Assembly (NCBI RefSeq): GCF_000424545.1
Contig: NZ_AUKC01000004.1
Coordinates: 62,001 to 126,000 of the forward strand
Direction: 5' to 3'
Length of the DNA stretch: 64,000 bases
Source of the DNA: Butyrivibrio sp. NC3005
GTDB lineage: Bacteria; Bacillota; Clostridia; Lachnospirales; Lachnospiraceae
Shown: positions 62,712 through 64,000 of the stretch, piece by piece
Layout: every line of letters begins with the position of its first letter
How positions within the stretch are numbered: position 1 is the first letter of the stretch
Notes under the pieces: model-generated
The model's input: the letters and a program-made list of their open reading frames with translations, nothing else
What the model was told of the DNA's origin: nothing
Database searches by the model: none
Position numbers and translations under genes: made by a program

Positions 62712-63851
62712 CTATACGCTACTCAAATACTTTTTAACATTGCAACATACTATATCAATCTCGTCATCCTGCATATAAGGATGGAACGGAAGGCTTAAAA
62801 CGGTCTCACACAATTGTTTCGTATTTGAGAACATATCATCATTACACTCATATCCATTCTTCTCAAATGCACCTTGCCTGTGCATTGGTTTCTGGTAATA
62901 AACCATGGATGGGATGCCACACTCGCTAAGATATTCCTGTAATCCATCTCTTGTTTCTTGGTTCGTCAGCTGAATAGTATATTGTGCCCAGCTGGATGTA
63001 TAGAGATTAAGCACTACTGGTGTGTTCACTACCTCTTTTAATTCCTCACTATACTTAAAAGCAATACTATTAGCATTCTCCACTTCCTCTGCCATAAACA
63101 CGGGAAGTTTAGCCAATAGCACCGCCGCCTGAATAGAATCCAGCCTTGAATTCATTCCAATTCGAACATTATCGTATTTATTTATTCCTTTTCCGTGAAC
63201 CTTATATGATCGTAACAGCTCTGCCAATTCATCATTATCTGTGAAAATCGCTCCGCCATCTCCATAGCATCCTAAAGGCTTTGCCGGGAAGAAACTGGTA
63301 GTTGATATATCTCCAAACGAACATGTCTTCTTGTCGTTTATTCTCCCACCAAATCCCTGAGCTCCATCTTCAAGTACAAACAATCCCTCTTTATCAGCAA
63401 CCCTTCTGATTTCATCATACTCAGCAGGTTGTCCGAACAAATCGACAGGAATAACGACTCTCGGATTCAGTTTTCCTTGCTCTTTAACATTTAAAATCTG
63501 CTCTTCGAGGGAATTGATATCAATATTAAAAGTATCTGTCCTAACATCTACAAATACCGGTGTTGCTCCAACAGCCGATACAACCTCCCCTGTTGAGAAG
63601 AATGTAAAATCCGGCAAAAAAACAGCATCACCTTCACTAATCCCCCATGCCATCAAAGCAAGCTGCAGTGCATCCGTTCCATTAGCACAAGTGATGCAAT
63701 GCTTTACATTCACATAGGCTGCCAAATCATGCTCAAGATGACTGACCATTTCACCGCCAATAAATGAAGTGCTGTTGATAACACTCTGTATATTTTTATC
63801 AATATCACTTTTTAAATATTCATATTGTCTTTTGAGATCTCTGAACTCCAT
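62712..63851 (-). CDS. wbpE: DegT/DnrJ/EryC1/StrS aminotransferase, WbpE-like
   Basis: This 379-residue PLP-dependent sugar aminotransferase starts MEFRDLKRQYEYLKSDID and has CANGTDALQLALMAW, VLEDGAQGFGG and the PLP-lysine segment SFFPAKPLGCYGDGGAI near residue 190. It would transfer an amino group from glutamate to a 3-keto UDP-sugar produced by the upstream Gfo/Idh protein. Order and spacing (oxidoreductase, aminotransferase, acetyltransferase) match wbpB-wbpE-wbpD. Confidence 0.9.
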   Translation of the reverse strand: MEFRDLKRQYEYLKSDIDKNIQSVINSTSFIGGEMVSHLEHDLAAYVNVKHCITCANGTDALQLALMAWGISEGDAVFLPDFTFFSTGEVVSAVGATPVFVDVRTDTFNIDINSLEEQILNVKEQGKLNPRVVIPVDLFGQPAEYDEIRRVADKEGLFVLEDGAQGFGGRINDKKTCSFGDISTTSFFPAKPLGCYGDGGAIFTDNDELAELLRSYKVHGKGINKYDNVRIGMNSRLDSIQAAVLLAKLPVFMAEEVENANSIAFKYSEELKEVVNTPVVLNLYTSSWAQYTIQLTNQETRDGLQEYLSECGIPSMVYYQKPMHRQGAFEKNGYECNDDMFSNTKQLCETVLSLPFHPYMQDDEIDIVCCNVKKYLSSV

Positions 63852-63853
63852 TC

Positions 63854-64000
63854 TCAGTTACCAAACCTTCCAATGAAATCAGTTGTTGCGCATTCTTCCA
63901 ACGGGAATTTCACTGGCATTCCCGTTGCTGCCGATTTATAGATTCCAAGAACAAGCTCAAGTGCTTTCTTTCCTTCAACAGCATTAACATAAGGCTGTCT
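63854..64000 (-). CDS. Gfo/Idh/MocA oxidoreductase, C-terminal end (cut by window edge)
   Basis: The visible 48 codons read RQPYVNAVEGKKALELVLGI then YKSAATGMPVKFPLEECATT and end FIGRFGN. VNAVEGKKALELVLGIYKSAATG is the characteristic C-terminal helix of Gfo/Idh/MocA sugar oxidoreductases. It stops two bases before the aminotransferase ATG. By position it would be the WbpB-type 3-dehydrogenase of the diacetamido-uronic acid pathway. Confidence 0.8.
   Translation of the reverse strand, partial: RQPYVNAVEGKKALELVLGIYKSAATGMPVKFPLEECATTDFIGRFGN

Overview
The window looks like the chromosome of an anaerobic, low-GC Firmicute of the Lachnospiraceae type (Butyrivibrio/Roseburia-like). The basis is A+T-rich codon use, strong AGGAGG-type ribosome binding sites, the ackA / rpmF-plsX-acpP-rnc-smc neighbourhood, an HrcA/CIRCE-controlled groESL operon, a class III fructose bisphosphatase, HemZ and TmcAL. 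The genus call is inference. Nearly every gene is on the minus strand; only tmcAL (5021-6346) and the AIM24-family gene (40874-41557) are clear plus-strand genes.

Positions 1-18.5 kb hold housekeeping genes. Reading along the minus strand these are ackA, then rpmF-plsX-acpP-rnc-smc, then a rel-MBL-hemZ-thiD run preceded by prsW and apt, then groES-groEL, a metallophosphoesterase and fbp. Positions 18.5-35.7 kb hold envelope and stress genes: a C39-like peptidase overlapping a polytopic DUF2339-like protein, several Ser/Glu-rich lipoproteins, a Y-family polymerase-YolD-deaminase operon, a second phosphoesterase, PutP, a GNAT acetyltransferase and a heterodimeric ABC exporter behind an operator-bearing promoter.

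Positions 35.8-40.7 kb hold a DUF4011-type superfamily 1 helicase with a Vsr/DUF559-type nuclease tail. One in-frame TAA cuts it in two, and a small terminated transcription unit lies upstream. Positions 41.5-42.3 kb are a scar of mobile DNA: hairpins like an IS200/IS605 end, an IS256-type transposase stub and two short gene remnants. Another ABC exporter pair follows (42.3-46.0 kb). Positions 46-50.2 kb are a patchwork of a 52-aa gene, a cNMP-binding protein, a truncated flavodoxin, a possible TnpB stub and a visibly more GC-rich block in which a tyrosine recombinase is fused to an XRE helix-turn-helix. Broken copies of the same HTH cassette lie beside it.

Positions 50.2-64 kb are a surface-polysaccharide cluster. 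A dehydrogenase, a Gfo/Idh oxidoreductase (cut by the window edge), a DegT aminotransferase, a WbpD-like acetyltransferase and a 2-epimerase could together make a UDP-2,3-diacetamido-uronic acid. An asparagine-synthase-like amidotransferase, a frameshifted formyltransferase, several glycosyltransferases and a radical SAM/SPASM protein accompany them. Four of these otherwise unrelated enzymes start with the same small Rossmann-like module. Duplicated and broken gene ends show active rearrangement.

Most unusual signals: the polymerase/YolD/large adenosine-deaminase-SLOG operon; the helicase-nuclease split by one stop codon with a structured RNA upstream; the recombinase-HTH cassette duplication; the shared N-terminal module in the polysaccharide enzymes; and a long stem between acpP and rnc that could be an RNase III autoregulatory site.
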